Origin: Polaromonas sp.
GTDB taxonomy: Bacteria; Pseudomonadota; Gammaproteobacteria; Burkholderiales; Burkholderiaceae_C
DNA length: 64,000 bases
Reading direction: 5' to 3'
NCBI RefSeq assembly: GCF_029945895.1
Contig: NZ_JAQSDL010000076.1
Location: 124,001 to 188,000 of the forward strand
A program made the translations under genes and the position numbers. This document shows, in pieces, positions 42,726 to 50,482 of the stretch (positions are counted from its first letter, which is position 1; the number at the start of each line of letters is the position of its first letter). The notes beneath the pieces are model-generated. The model did no database searches. It saw nothing but the letters and a program-made list of their open reading frames with translations, and was not told the origin of the DNA.

Positions 42726-45700
42726 TTGTCCTCGCCCCCCTTGTCCGTGCCCTTGCAGATCGACTTCCCCGAGTCCTTGCCCGTCTCGGGCAAACGCGAG
42801 GAAATCACCGCCGCCATTCAGGCCCACCAGGTCGTCATTGTCTGCGGTGAAACCGGCTCCGGCAAAACCACGCAGTTGCCCAAGATTGCGCTGGCGATGG
42901 GCCGCGGCAAGCTCAACTACCCGGCCGGCCAGGGCCGGCTGATTGGCCACACGCAACCGCGCCGCATTGCGGCTTCCAGCGTTGCCAAGCGCATTGCCGA
43001 AGAACTCAAGACCCCGCTGGGCGACGTGGTCGGCTACAAGGTGCGTTTCCAGGACCGGCTGAGCCGCGATGCTTCGGTCAAACTGATGACCGACGGCATC
43101 TTGCTGGCCGAGACGCAGACCGATCCGCTGCTGAAGGCCTACGACACCATCATCATTGACGAGGCGCATGAGCGCAGCCTGAACATCGACTTTCTGCTGG
43201 GTTATCTGCGCCAGCTGCTGCCGCGCCGGCCCGATCTGAAAGTGGTGATCACTTCGGCGACGATTGATGCGCAGCGTTTTGCGGACTATTTCGCCTCCAG
43301 TAAAGGACCGGCACCGGTCATCATGGTGTCGGGGCGTATGTTTCCAGTGGAGCAGCGCTACCGCCCGTATGAAGAATCGCGCGACTATGACCTCAACGAT
43401 GCGATTGCTGACGGCGTGGACGAACTCTGGCGCAACCCGCACAGTGCCGGCGACATCCTGATCTTCTTGCCCGGTGAGCGCGAAATCCGTGAGGCCGCTG
43501 ACCACCTGCGCAAACACCTGGCGCACCAGCCGCTGTTTCGCAATGCCGAGGTGCTGCCGTTGTTTGCGCGTTTGAGCCAGGCCGAGCAGGACCGCATTTT
43601 TGATGGCCACACCGGCCGGCGCATCGTGCTGGCCACCAACGTGGCCGAGACCTCGCTGACGGTGCCGGGCATCCGGTACGTGATTGATGCCGGCACGGCA
43701 CGCGTCAAGCGCTACAGCTTTCGCAACAAGGTCGAGCAACTGTTGGTTGAGCCGGTGTCACAGGCGGCGGCCAACCAGCGCGCCGGTCGCTGTGGCCGCG
43801 TCGCCGACGGCATCTGCATCCGCCTGTACGACGAGCAGGACTTTCTGGGCCGGCCGCGTTTTACCGACCCGGAAATCCTGCGCAGCTCGCTGGCCGCGGT
43901 GATTTTGCGCATGAAGGCGCTGCACCTGGGCACGATTGAAAGTTTTGCCTTCATCGAGCCGCCGCAGGGCCGGGCGATTGCCGACGGCTACCAGCTGCTG
44001 GCCGAGCTCGGCGCGGTGGACGACGACAACGAACTCACGCCGGTGGGCCGCAACCTGGCCCGGCTGCCGCTGGACCCTCGCGTGGGCCGCATGATCCTGG
44101 AAGCCAAAGAGCGGCAGGCGCTGGACGAGGTGCTGGTGATTGCCAGCGCGCTCAGTGTGCAGGACGTGCGCGACCGGCCCATGGACAAGCAGGCCCAGGC
44201 CGACCAGGCGCATGCGAAGTTCGACGATGAGAAAAGCGAATTTTCAGGCTACCTGAAGCTCTGGAAATGGCTGGGCGATGCGCGCGGCGGGAGCTCCTCA
44301 CACGGGGACATTCAAGCAGTGGGGGGCAGAGCCCGATCTACCGAGCCATCCGCTGGCGCGGACGCCTCCGGTAATCGGGGTCTGACCCACCATTCACACA
44401 AATTGTCCAACCGCCAGTACGAAAACCTCTTGCGAGAGAACTACGTCAACATCCGCCGCGTGCGCGAGTGGCGCGACATCCACTCGCAGCTGCATGCGGT
44501 GGTGGGCGAGCAGAAATGGGTGCTCAACGACAAGCCGGCCAGTTATGAGCAGCTGCACCTGTCCATGCTCTGCGGTCTGCTCGGCAACCTCGGCATCAAG
44601 AACGAGGAAGACGACTGGTACCTGGGCGCGCGCGGCATCAAGTTCTACCGACATCCGGGCGCCAAGCTCAGCAAGAAGCCGGGGCGCTGGATCGTGGCCG
44701 CCGAGCTGGTGGAAACCACGCGCCTGTTCGGCCGCGGCATCGCCAACATCGAGCCGCAGTGGGTCGAGCAGGTGGCCGGCCACCTTTTAAAGAAACAGTT
44801 GCTGGACCCGCACTGGGAGAAAAAGGCCGCGCAGGTCACCGCGCTGGAGCGCGCCACGCTCTATGGCCTGGTGATCTACAACGGCCGGCGCGTCAACTTC
44901 GGCCGGGTCGACCCGGTGACGGCGCGCGAGATTTTCATTCGCGAAGCGCTGGTCGCTGGCAACTGGGACACCAAGCTGCCGTTTCTTCAGGCCAACCTGA
45001 AGCTGATTGAGCAGGTGCAGGACCTGGAGCACAAGGCACGGCGCCAGGACGTGCTGGTGGACGAAGAGCTGATCTACGCCTTCTACGACCAGCAGTTGCC
45101 GGCCGACATCTGCACCGGTGCCGGCTGCGAGCACTGGTACAAGGACGAGGTCAGAAAGCAGCCCCAGTTGCTGCTGCTGAGCCGCGAGGAGCTGATGCGC
45201 CATGAGGCCGCCGGCATCACCACGCAGGCTTTTCCCAAGACGCTGCGTCTGGGCGGCGTCGATTGCATTGCGACCTACCTGCATGAGCCGGGCGACGCCA
45301 GGGACGGCGTCACCGTCGATGTGCCGCTGTTTGCGCTGAACCAGGTCAACGAGGAACGCTGCGAGTGGCTGGTGCCCGGCATGCTCAAGGACAAGATCCA
45401 GGCCCTGATCAAGACCCTGCACCAGCGGCCGCGTTCGCGCCTGGTGCCGCTGCCCGACACCGCGGCGCGCATGGCGGCCGAACTGCTGCAACCGGAAAAA
45501 TTCGGCGCCGGTTCGCTGACGGACGCGGTGCTCAAGCTGGTGCGGGATACGACCTCGCTCGACATCAAGCGCGGCGACATGAAAATCGACATGCTGGCGC
45601 CACATCTGTTCATGAACTTCCGTGTGGTCGACGAACACGGCCGCCAGCTCGGGTCCGGCCGCAACCTCGGTGCGCTCAAGGGCGAGCTCGGTTCGCAGGC

Positions 45701-46730
45701 ACGCGGCGCCTTCCAGGCACTGGCCGGGTTGAAGACACGCCCGGCGCCGCAGGAACGCCAGGATTCGGAGCAAAATCGGCCTCCAGCCCAGCAGGGGCGG
45801 GCGCAAGCAGCTCCTGAAAGCATAGCAAGCGTGAAGGTGCAGCCCGCCCGCACGCCGGAGCGGTACACCGGCTGGAGTTTTGGCGAGCTGCCCGAACTGA
45901 TGGAGATCAGCAAGGGCAAACAGACGCTGATTGGTTTTCCGGCGCTGATCGACCTCGGCGATGCGGTGACCATCGAGGTCTTCGACGAGCCCGACGTGGC
46001 CGCGGCCAAACACCGCGCCGGTTTGCGGCGCCTGTTTTCGCTGCAGATCAAGGATGCCCTGAAGTACCTGGAAAAAAATCTGCCTGACCTGCAGAAAATG
46101 GCCACCAGCTACATGCTGGTCGGCCGCGCGGCCGACAACTCGGGCGGCGGTACGCTCGAAGAGCTGCGTGAGCAGATCATCGAGGTGGCGCTGGACCGTG
46201 CCTTTTTGCTGGAGCCGCTGCCGACCAACGAGGCCGACTTCAAAAAACGCATTGACGACGGGCGCGGGCGCCTGACCTTGATTGCCAGCGAAGTCGCGCG
46301 GCTGGCGGCCGGCATCCTGGTCGAGTTTGCTGCGGCGCAGCGCAAGATCAAGGACACCAAAAACGCCGCGGAAGCGGCCGCGGATGCAGCGCAGCAGCTG
46401 CAGCGCCTGGTGCCCAAACGTTTCCTGACGCTTACACCGTACACGCAGCTGCAGCACTTCCCGCGTTACCTCAAGGCCATCACGCTGCGGCTGGAGAAGT
46501 GGCGCGCCGACCCGGCCCGTGATGCGGCGCGGCTCGCCGAGCTGCGGCCGCAGGAGCAGCGCTACTGGCGCCTGGTGGCCGAGCGCAAGGGCGCGACGGA
46601 CGCGCGCCTGCAGGAGCTGCGCTGGCTGCTCGAAGAGTTGCGCGTGAGTTTTTTTGCACAGGAACTGCGCACACCGCAACCGGTCAGCATCAAGCGGATT
46701 GAAAAAGCCTGGCTTCAACTGGTGGGTTGA
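42726..46730 (+). CDS. hrpA: ATP-dependent RNA helicase HrpA
   Basis: About 1334 aa. DEAH-box helicase: Walker A GETGSGKT (~41-48), DEAHERS, SATIDAQRF, and TNVAETSLTVPGI / QRAGRCGRV, then the HA2 and the long HrpA C-terminal domain (~700 residues). Start uncertain: no ATG; TTG 42726 is chosen because of GAG nine bases before, but a TTG 54 bp upstream or GTG 42747 are possible. Two repeats are translated within it: a REP-like hairpin at 44316-44390 (linker before KLSNRQYENLL) and an R1 copy at 45767-45829. The stop codon lies in a terminator hairpin. HrpA resolves stalled ribosomes in E. coli. Confidence 0.92.
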   Translation: MSSPPLSVPLQIDFPESLPVSGKREEITAAIQAHQVVIVCGETGSGKTTQLPKIALAMGRGKLNYPAGQGRLIGHTQPRRIAASSVAKRIAEELKTPLGDVVGYKVRFQDRLSRDASVKLMTDGILLAETQTDPLLKAYDTIIIDEAHERSLNIDFLLGYLRQLLPRRPDLKVVITSATIDAQRFADYFASSKGPAPVIMVSGRMFPVEQRYRPYEESRDYDLNDAIADGVDELWRNPHSAGDILIFLPGEREIREAADHLRKHLAHQPLFRNAEVLPLFARLSQAEQDRIFDGHTGRRIVLATNVAETSLTVPGIRYVIDAGTARVKRYSFRNKVEQLLVEPVSQAAANQRAGRCGRVADGICIRLYDEQDFLGRPRFTDPEILRSSLAAVILRMKALHLGTIESFAFIEPPQGRAIADGYQLLAELGAVDDDNELTPVGRNLARLPLDPRVGRMILEAKERQALDEVLVIASALSVQDVRDRPMDKQAQADQAHAKFDDEKSEFSGYLKLWKWLGDARGGSSSHGDIQAVGGRARSTEPSAGADASGNRGLTHHSHKLSNRQYENLLRENYVNIRRVREWRDIHSQLHAVVGEQKWVLNDKPASYEQLHLSMLCGLLGNLGIKNEEDDWYLGARGIKFYRHPGAKLSKKPGRWIVAAELVETTRLFGRGIANIEPQWVEQVAGHLLKKQLLDPHWEKKAAQVTALERATLYGLVIYNGRRVNFGRVDPVTAREIFIREALVAGNWDTKLPFLQANLKLIEQVQDLEHKARRQDVLVDEELIYAFYDQQLPADICTGAGCEHWYKDEVRKQPQLLLLSREELMRHEAAGITTQAFPKTLRLGGVDCIATYLHEPGDARDGVTVDVPLFALNQVNEERCEWLVPGMLKDKIQALIKTLHQRPRSRLVPLPDTAARMAAELLQPEKFGAGSLTDAVLKLVRDTTSLDIKRGDMKIDMLAPHLFMNFRVVDEHGRQLGSGRNLGALKGELGSQARGAFQALAGLKTRPAPQERQDSEQNRPPAQQGRAQAAPESIASVKVQPARTPERYTGWSFGELPELMEISKGKQTLIGFPALIDLGDAVTIEVFDEPDVAAAKHRAGLRRLFSLQIKDALKYLEKNLPDLQKMATSYMLVGRAADNSGGGTLEELREQIIEVALDRAFLLEPLPTNEADFKKRIDDGRGRLTLIASEVARLAAGILVEFAAAQRKIKDTKNAAEAAADAAQQLQRLVPKRFLTLTPYTQLQHFPRYLKAITLRLEKWRADPARDAARLAELRPQEQRYWRLVAERKGATDARLQELRWLLEELRVSFFAQELRTPQPVSIKRIEKAWLQLVG
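44316..44390. repeat. REP-like imperfect palindrome in frame within hrpA
   Basis: Left arm AGTGGGGGGCAGAGCCCGAT plus CTACCG and right arm CGGTAATCGGGGTCTGACCC plus ACCA pair with few mismatches around a ~20-bp loop. GGGGTCTGACCC-ending elements of this type are often tied to REP-associated tyrosine transposases (RAYTs). Adds ~25 codons (VGGRARSTEPSAGADASGNR) in an interdomain linker. Confidence 0.75.
45767..45829 (-). repeat. R1 dispersed repeat, copy 9, inside hrpA
   Basis: The best-preserved reverse copy: GGAGCAAAATCGGCCTCCAG, GGGCGGGCGCAAGCAGCTCC, then TGAAAGCATAGCA. In frame; encodes EQNRPPAQQGRAQAAPESIA in a low-complexity linker. Confidence 0.9.
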
Positions 46731-46745
46731 AGCCAGGCTTTTCAG
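46703..46745 (+). terminator. Terminator hairpin containing the hrpA stop codon
   Basis: Perfect 17-bp stem (46703-46719 with 46726-46742: AAAAGCCTGGCTTCAAC / GTTGAAGCCAGGCTTTT), 6-nt loop TGGTGG. The TGA stop (46728-46730) is in the right arm, so the last six sense codons and the stop form the hairpin. Ends in TTTT. Confidence 0.85.
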
Positions 46746-46847
46746 CGCAGGCTGACAATTGCCCGCAGGGCTTGTCATGCCGTAGCTACAAAGCCTGGGA
46801 ACAGACCAACAGCTGAGACCGTTTCACGGGGGCGTCGCGCGTGGCGC

Positions 46848-46885
46848 AAAAAAAAGGACCCTGACTTGCGGCAGGATCCTTTTTT
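46848..46885. terminator. Terminator of the DUF3309 gene (bidirectional)
   Basis: A8-GGA-C-CCTG / CAGG-A-TCC-T7 stem with one mismatch and an 8-nt loop. T-runs on both strands; 18 bp after the minus-strand DUF3309 stop. Confidence 0.85.
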
Positions 46886-46903
46886 GTTCGAGGTACTGGT
46901 GTT

Positions 46904-47062
46904 CTAGATACGGCCCATCAGCAGCAACACGATCAGGATGATGACAATCAGTCCCAAACCACCGCTGGGACCGTAACCCCAGCTTTTGCTGTGGCCCCAG
47001 GTGGGCAGTGCGCCGACCAGAATCAGGATGAGGACGATGAGCAGAATCAGTGAAATCGACAT
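46904..47062 (-). CDS. DUF3309 small membrane protein
   Basis: 52 aa, too short for many gene finders. MSISLILLIVLILILVGALP forms a first helix, then TWGHSKSWGYGPSGGLG (the family signature W-x-x-S-x-x-WGY-x-PSGG) and a second helix ending LLLMGRI. AAGGAG lies 6 bp before the ATG. Very small two-helix inner-membrane proteins of this family are widespread in proteobacteria, often stress-induced; function unknown. Confidence 0.93.
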   Translation of the reverse strand: MSISLILLIVLILILVGALPTWGHSKSWGYGPSGGLGLIVIILIVLLLMGRI

Positions 47063-47865
47063 GGAGAACTCCTTGTTATGTATGCATTGATTCTTGCCTG
47101 TTGTTGAGCTGGATCAAGCAGGAAGGTGCGCTGACCTGCCGTCAGGGAGTTCCTACAGTTTGGGGGGCATTCGCAATGCCTCTGCTTCTTTTGTTTGCTG
47201 TGATTTGCCAGCAAGCCGGGGGTTGCCCGGCGGCAAGTAACTTTCTTTTGTCTCGCCAAAAGAAAGTCACCAAAGAAAAGGCGACCCTGCTGTCTGCGAC
47301 CCCCTTCGCTGACGCTACGGGGGCAACCTGCGGTGCTCGGTCCAGCCGGGGCCGGGCTCGAACTCGCTACGCTCAGACAATCGCCCGTCCTGATCCGGCT
47401 GGACCTGCGCTCCTCGGCGCAGCCAGAAGGGGGTGGAAGCGGGTTCGGGTACGGAATCGGACTCTGGCAAGGACGCGCAAAGCGCGTCCTTGCCTCCTCG
47501 CATCCGCGTTGGTATTCGTTTCCTCCACCCGTCGGGCTGGGCCGAGGAGCGCAGGCAAAAGCGGATCAGGGCTCGCGATTGTCTGAGGCGAAGCCGAGTT
47601 CGAGCGAGACCCCGCTTTTGCCGAGCACCGCAGGCTGCCCGTAGCGAAGCGGAGGGACCCAGACCATCGGGTCGCCTTTCTTTTCCTTAGGTTTCTTTGG
47701 CGAAGCAAAGAAAAGTAAGTCGCCCGCCGGGGCGAGACCCGGCTTGCCCGAAGCCCCACCAACGATCAGGCTGGCGCAGACTTCGACAAGTCAAGCTGGA
47801 TTTGAAAAAAATCGGCCTCCAGCCCTCATACACTGTGCGCCAAAAGCTATCAATGTGATAGCAGC
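47063..47865. other. 803-bp gene-free interval
   Basis: Contains the promoter of DUF3309 (47063-47210), the giant palindrome (47211-47747) and an R1 copy (47801-47866). Several frames of 60-180 codons are open across the palindrome, on both strands, but they reflect its symmetry and composition and are not coding. Confidence 0.75.
47211..47747. repeat. 537-bp giant near-palindrome
   Basis: The two halves are inverted copies around 47480. The centre is a perfect CAAGGACGCGC-aaa-GCGCGTCCTTG. The ends match as GCAAGCCGGG...GCCCGGC at left and GCCGGGGCGAGACCCGGCTTGC at right (inverted). The flanks TTTCTTTTG...GCCAAAAGAAAG / TTTCTTTGGCGAAGCAAAG and GGTCGCC(T)TT also pair. No transposase is encoded. 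Confidence 0.85.
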
Positions 47866-47866
47866 T
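47801..47866 (-). repeat. R1 dispersed repeat, copy 10
   Basis: Reverse copy: AATCGGCCTCCAGCCC, then AAAAGCTATCAATGTGATAG. Its end abuts the stop codon of the aminotransferase gene. Confidence 0.85.
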
Positions 47867-49050
47867 TACAGCTTGGCCAACCGCTCCAGCGCACTGTTGA
47901 GCGTTTCGTCCTTCTTCGCAAAACAGAAGCGCACGACGCGCTGGTCGAAGCCGTTGCCGTAAAACGCGGACAGCGGAATTGCGGCAACGCCGATCTCGGT
48001 GGTGAGCCACTTGCAGAAATCGGCTTCGCCAAGATCACTGACTTGCGAGATGTCCACGCACTGGAAATAGGTGCCTTCGCTGGGCAGCAGCTTGAAGCGG
48101 GTTTTTGCCAGACCGTCGCGGAACAGGTCGCGCTTGCGCTGGTAAAACGCGGGCAGGTCGAGGTAGGCACGCGCATCCTGCATGTAAGTTGCCAGGCCGT
48201 ATTGCATGGGCGTGTTGACGGTAAATACATTGAACTGGTGCACCTTGCGGAACTCGGCTGTCAGTGACGCGGGCGCCGCCACATAACCGACCTTCCAGCC
48301 GGTCACATGGTAGGTTTTGCCGAAGCTGCTGACGATGAAAGCACGCGCGGCCAGGCCGGGGAAACGCGCGGCGCTTTCATGTGCTCGGCCCTGTACGGCG
48401 TCGAAGACCATGTGTTCATACACCTCGTCGCTGATCAGCAGCACGTCGGTGGGTGCCAGGATCTCCTGCAGGCGCAGCATGTCCTCGCGGGTCCAGACGG
48501 TGGCGCTGGGGTTGTGCGGCGAGTTGATGATGATCGCGCGCGTTTTGGGCGTGAGGGCGGCGCAGATTTTGTCGAAGTCGGGGCGGAAGGTGCCGGGTGT
48601 CAGGGGCACACGCACGGGAATGCCGCCGGCCAGCTCGATGTTGGGCACGTAGCTGTCGTAACACGGTTCGAGCACGATGACTTCATCGCCGGGGTGGACC
48701 ACGGCCAGTACTGCGGTGATGATGGCCTGCGTGGCGCCGGCCGTCACGGTGATCTCGGTGTTCGGGTTGTAGCTGCGGCCGTGCAACTGCTGCAGCTTGG
48801 CGGCGATCGCCTCGCGCAGCACCGGCACGCCGGGCATGGGCGGGTACTGGTTCAGGCCGCGGCTCATGGCATCGTTGACGGCGCCGACCAGTTTCGGGTC
48901 GCAGTCAAAGTCCGGAAAGCCCTGGCCGAGGTTGACCGCATTTTTTTCGAGGGCCAGCGCCGACATCACCGTGAAGATGGTGGTGCCCACGGCGGGCAGT
49001 TTGGTCTCGAGCTTGGGGGTGCGTTCGCTGGGAAAAGGCATGGTCGTCAT
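47866..49050 (-). CDS. ybdL: PLP-dependent aminotransferase (methionine aminotransferase, YbdL-like)
   Basis: 394 aa fold-type I aminotransferase. NLGQGFPDFDCD, TAGATQAII, NSPHNPSATVW, and PLP lysine in SSFGKTYHVTGWKVGY, with RFCFAKKDETL at the C-terminus: the pattern of YbdL/kynurenine aminotransferase-type enzymes, preferring methionine, and a known step of methionine salvage. Same strand as cysB, 30 bp downstream of it, so the two may be co-transcribed, which suits sulfur amino acid metabolism. Confidence 0.9.
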   Translation of the reverse strand: MTTMPFPSERTPKLETKLPAVGTTIFTVMSALALEKNAVNLGQGFPDFDCDPKLVGAVNDAMSRGLNQYPPMPGVPVLREAIAAKLQQLHGRSYNPNTEITVTAGATQAIITAVLAVVHPGDEVIVLEPCYDSYVPNIELAGGIPVRVPLTPGTFRPDFDKICAALTPKTRAIIINSPHNPSATVWTREDMLRLQEILAPTDVLLISDEVYEHMVFDAVQGRAHESAARFPGLAARAFIVSSFGKTYHVTGWKVGYVAAPASLTAEFRKVHQFNVFTVNTPMQYGLATYMQDARAYLDLPAFYQRKRDLFRDGLAKTRFKLLPSEGTYFQCVDISQVSDLGEADFCKWLTTEIGVAAIPLSAFYGNGFDQRVVRFCFAKKDETLNSALERLAKL

Positions 49051-49080
49051 GGGGAGGGTGGAGTGCTGGATGAAAGATCT

Positions 49081-50025
49081 TCAGAGTTCGAAGTCGCCGT
49101 GCCGGCTGCTCATGGCCCGGGTGATCTGGGCGCGGTCGAGCTTGTCATTGAGCAGTTCGGCAAACTTGTAGACAAAGTTGCGCAGGTAGGCGCTGCGCTT
49201 GAAGGCGACACGCGCCACGTTCACGCCGAACAAGTGGCCGACCGGCAGGGCGACCAGGTCGGTGTTGGTGCCATCGTCCTTGAGCGCCATCTCGGCCACA
49301 ATGCCGACGCCCAGGCCCAGGCGTACATAGGTCTTGATCACGTCGGAGTCGATCGCTTCGAGCGCAATGCGCGGATGCAGGTGTTTGGCGGCAAAAGCCT
49401 GGTCGACCTTGGTGCGGCCGGTAAACGAGGGGTGGTAGGTGATCAGCGGTTGCTCGGCCAGGTCTTCCAGCGTGATGTTGTCCTGTCTGGCCAGAGGGTG
49501 GTCCAGCGGCAGCACCAGCATGTGCTGCCACTCGTAACACGGCAGCGTGACCAGCTCTTCATACTGCGCCAGCGACTCGGTGGCAATGCCGATCTCGGCC
49601 ACCTCGTCAATCAGCATGCGCGCCACCTGGTCGGGCGAGCCCTGGTGCAGACTGACATTGACCTTGGGAAAGGCTTCGCGAAGCCTGGCCACCGGCTGCG
49701 GCAGAACATAACGGGCCTGGGTGTGCGTGGTCGCGATGGACAGGGTGCCGCTGTCCTGGGCGGAGAACTGCTCGCCGATACGCCGCAGGTTGCCGACCTC
49801 GCGCATGATGATGTCTATGCTTTTGAGAACGTGTTCGCCCGGCTCGGTCACACGCTTGAGGCGTTTGCCATGTCGTGCAAAAATTTCCACGCCCAGTTCT
49901 TCCTCCAGCTCGATGATGGCCTTGGACACCCCCGGCTGCGAGGTGTGCAGGATGCGTGCGGTTTCGGTAAGGTTGAGGTTGCGCCGGACGGCTTCCTGGA
50001 CAAAGCGAAATTGATGAAGGTTCAT
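49081..50025 (-). CDS. cysB: CysB-type LysR regulator of sulfur assimilation
   Basis: 314 aa. Helix-turn-helix LNLTETARILHTSQPGVSKAI (residues ~17-37), and an effector domain with TTHTQARYVLPQPVARLREAFP, TYHPSFTGRTKVDQAF and LGLGVGIVAEMAL, the residues characteristic of CysB/Cbl. N-acetylserine/sulfide-responsive activator of cys genes in enterics. The obvious candidate to control the cysI and sbp-cysTWA operons of this window. Starts MNLHQFRFVQEAVRRN. Confidence 0.93.
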   Translation of the reverse strand: MNLHQFRFVQEAVRRNLNLTETARILHTSQPGVSKAIIELEEELGVEIFARHGKRLKRVTEPGEHVLKSIDIIMREVGNLRRIGEQFSAQDSGTLSIATTHTQARYVLPQPVARLREAFPKVNVSLHQGSPDQVARMLIDEVAEIGIATESLAQYEELVTLPCYEWQHMLVLPLDHPLARQDNITLEDLAEQPLITYHPSFTGRTKVDQAFAAKHLHPRIALEAIDSDVIKTYVRLGLGVGIVAEMALKDDGTNTDLVALPVGHLFGVNVARVAFKRSAYLRNFVYKFAELLNDKLDRAQITRAMSSRHGDFEL

Positions 50026-50119
50026 ATCCGATTCTTGCTAATTATTCGCTTTATTATGCCCTTTGCAGCCTAAGAAGAGCGGGCGCAGCACAAAGCAGCG
50101 AGCCTTCATGCCCTCCGCT

Positions 50120-50482
50120 TCAGGACAGGGCGATATCGGCCATCAAGGCCGTCAGCCGTGGGTGCTCACCGGCCGTTGGCATCAGGGCCACCGGCACGTC
50201 CGGGTGCTGGGCGCGGACTTCTGCCAGCAGCAGCGGCAGGTCTTCCCGGGCATGTTTCCCCACACCGAGAAAAAGCGGGAAAACCTTTATGGTGCTTGCG
50301 CCAGCAGCTATCAAATCAGTAGCGGCCTGGGCCAGATCCGGCGTGCACAACTCGAGGTAGGCGCAACTGACCAGGGCGCCGGGATCGCGCGCCCGGATCG
50401 CCTCGGCCACGGCCTCGATCGGCAGACGCCAGAGGGGGTCGCGCGAGCCGTGCGCAAACAAAACAATGCCTTGCCTGGCCAT
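50120..50482 (-). CDS. cbiX: Sirohydrochlorin chelatase-like protein (CbiX)
   Basis: 120 aa, single-domain CbiX(S)/SirB type. Metal-binding histidine in GIVLFAHGSRDP (H11) and a second in PLFLGVGKHAREDLP. Inserts Fe2+ or Co2+ in sirohydrochlorin for siroheme or cobalamin; siroheme is the cofactor of CysI. Its start overlaps the lptG stop (TGATG). Residues ~53-61 are encoded by a partial R1 copy. Confidence 0.9.
   Translation of the reverse strand: MARQGIVLFAHGSRDPLWRLPIEAVAEAIRARDPGALVSCAYLELCTPDLAQAATDLIAAGASTIKVFPLFLGVGKHAREDLPLLLAEVRAQHPDVPVALMPTAGEHPRLTALMADIALS
50296..50322 (-). repeat. Partial R1 repeat inside cbiX
   Basis: CTTGCGCCAGCAGCTATCAA then ATCAGTA: the AGCAGCTATCAAA half of R1, in frame in cbiX (encodes part of TDLIAAGAS). 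Could be shared by chance with the natural IAAGA sequence. Confidence 0.5.

Noticed and set aside
44787..46778. Minus-strand open frame of 663 codons under hrpA
   Set aside because: Antisense shadow across hrpA and its terminator; Gln/Leu/Arg-rich without motifs.
47050..47690. Open frames of 60-180 codons on both strands of the giant palindrome
   Set aside because: Mirror frames arise from the symmetry of the repeat; no ribosome-binding sites or known domains.
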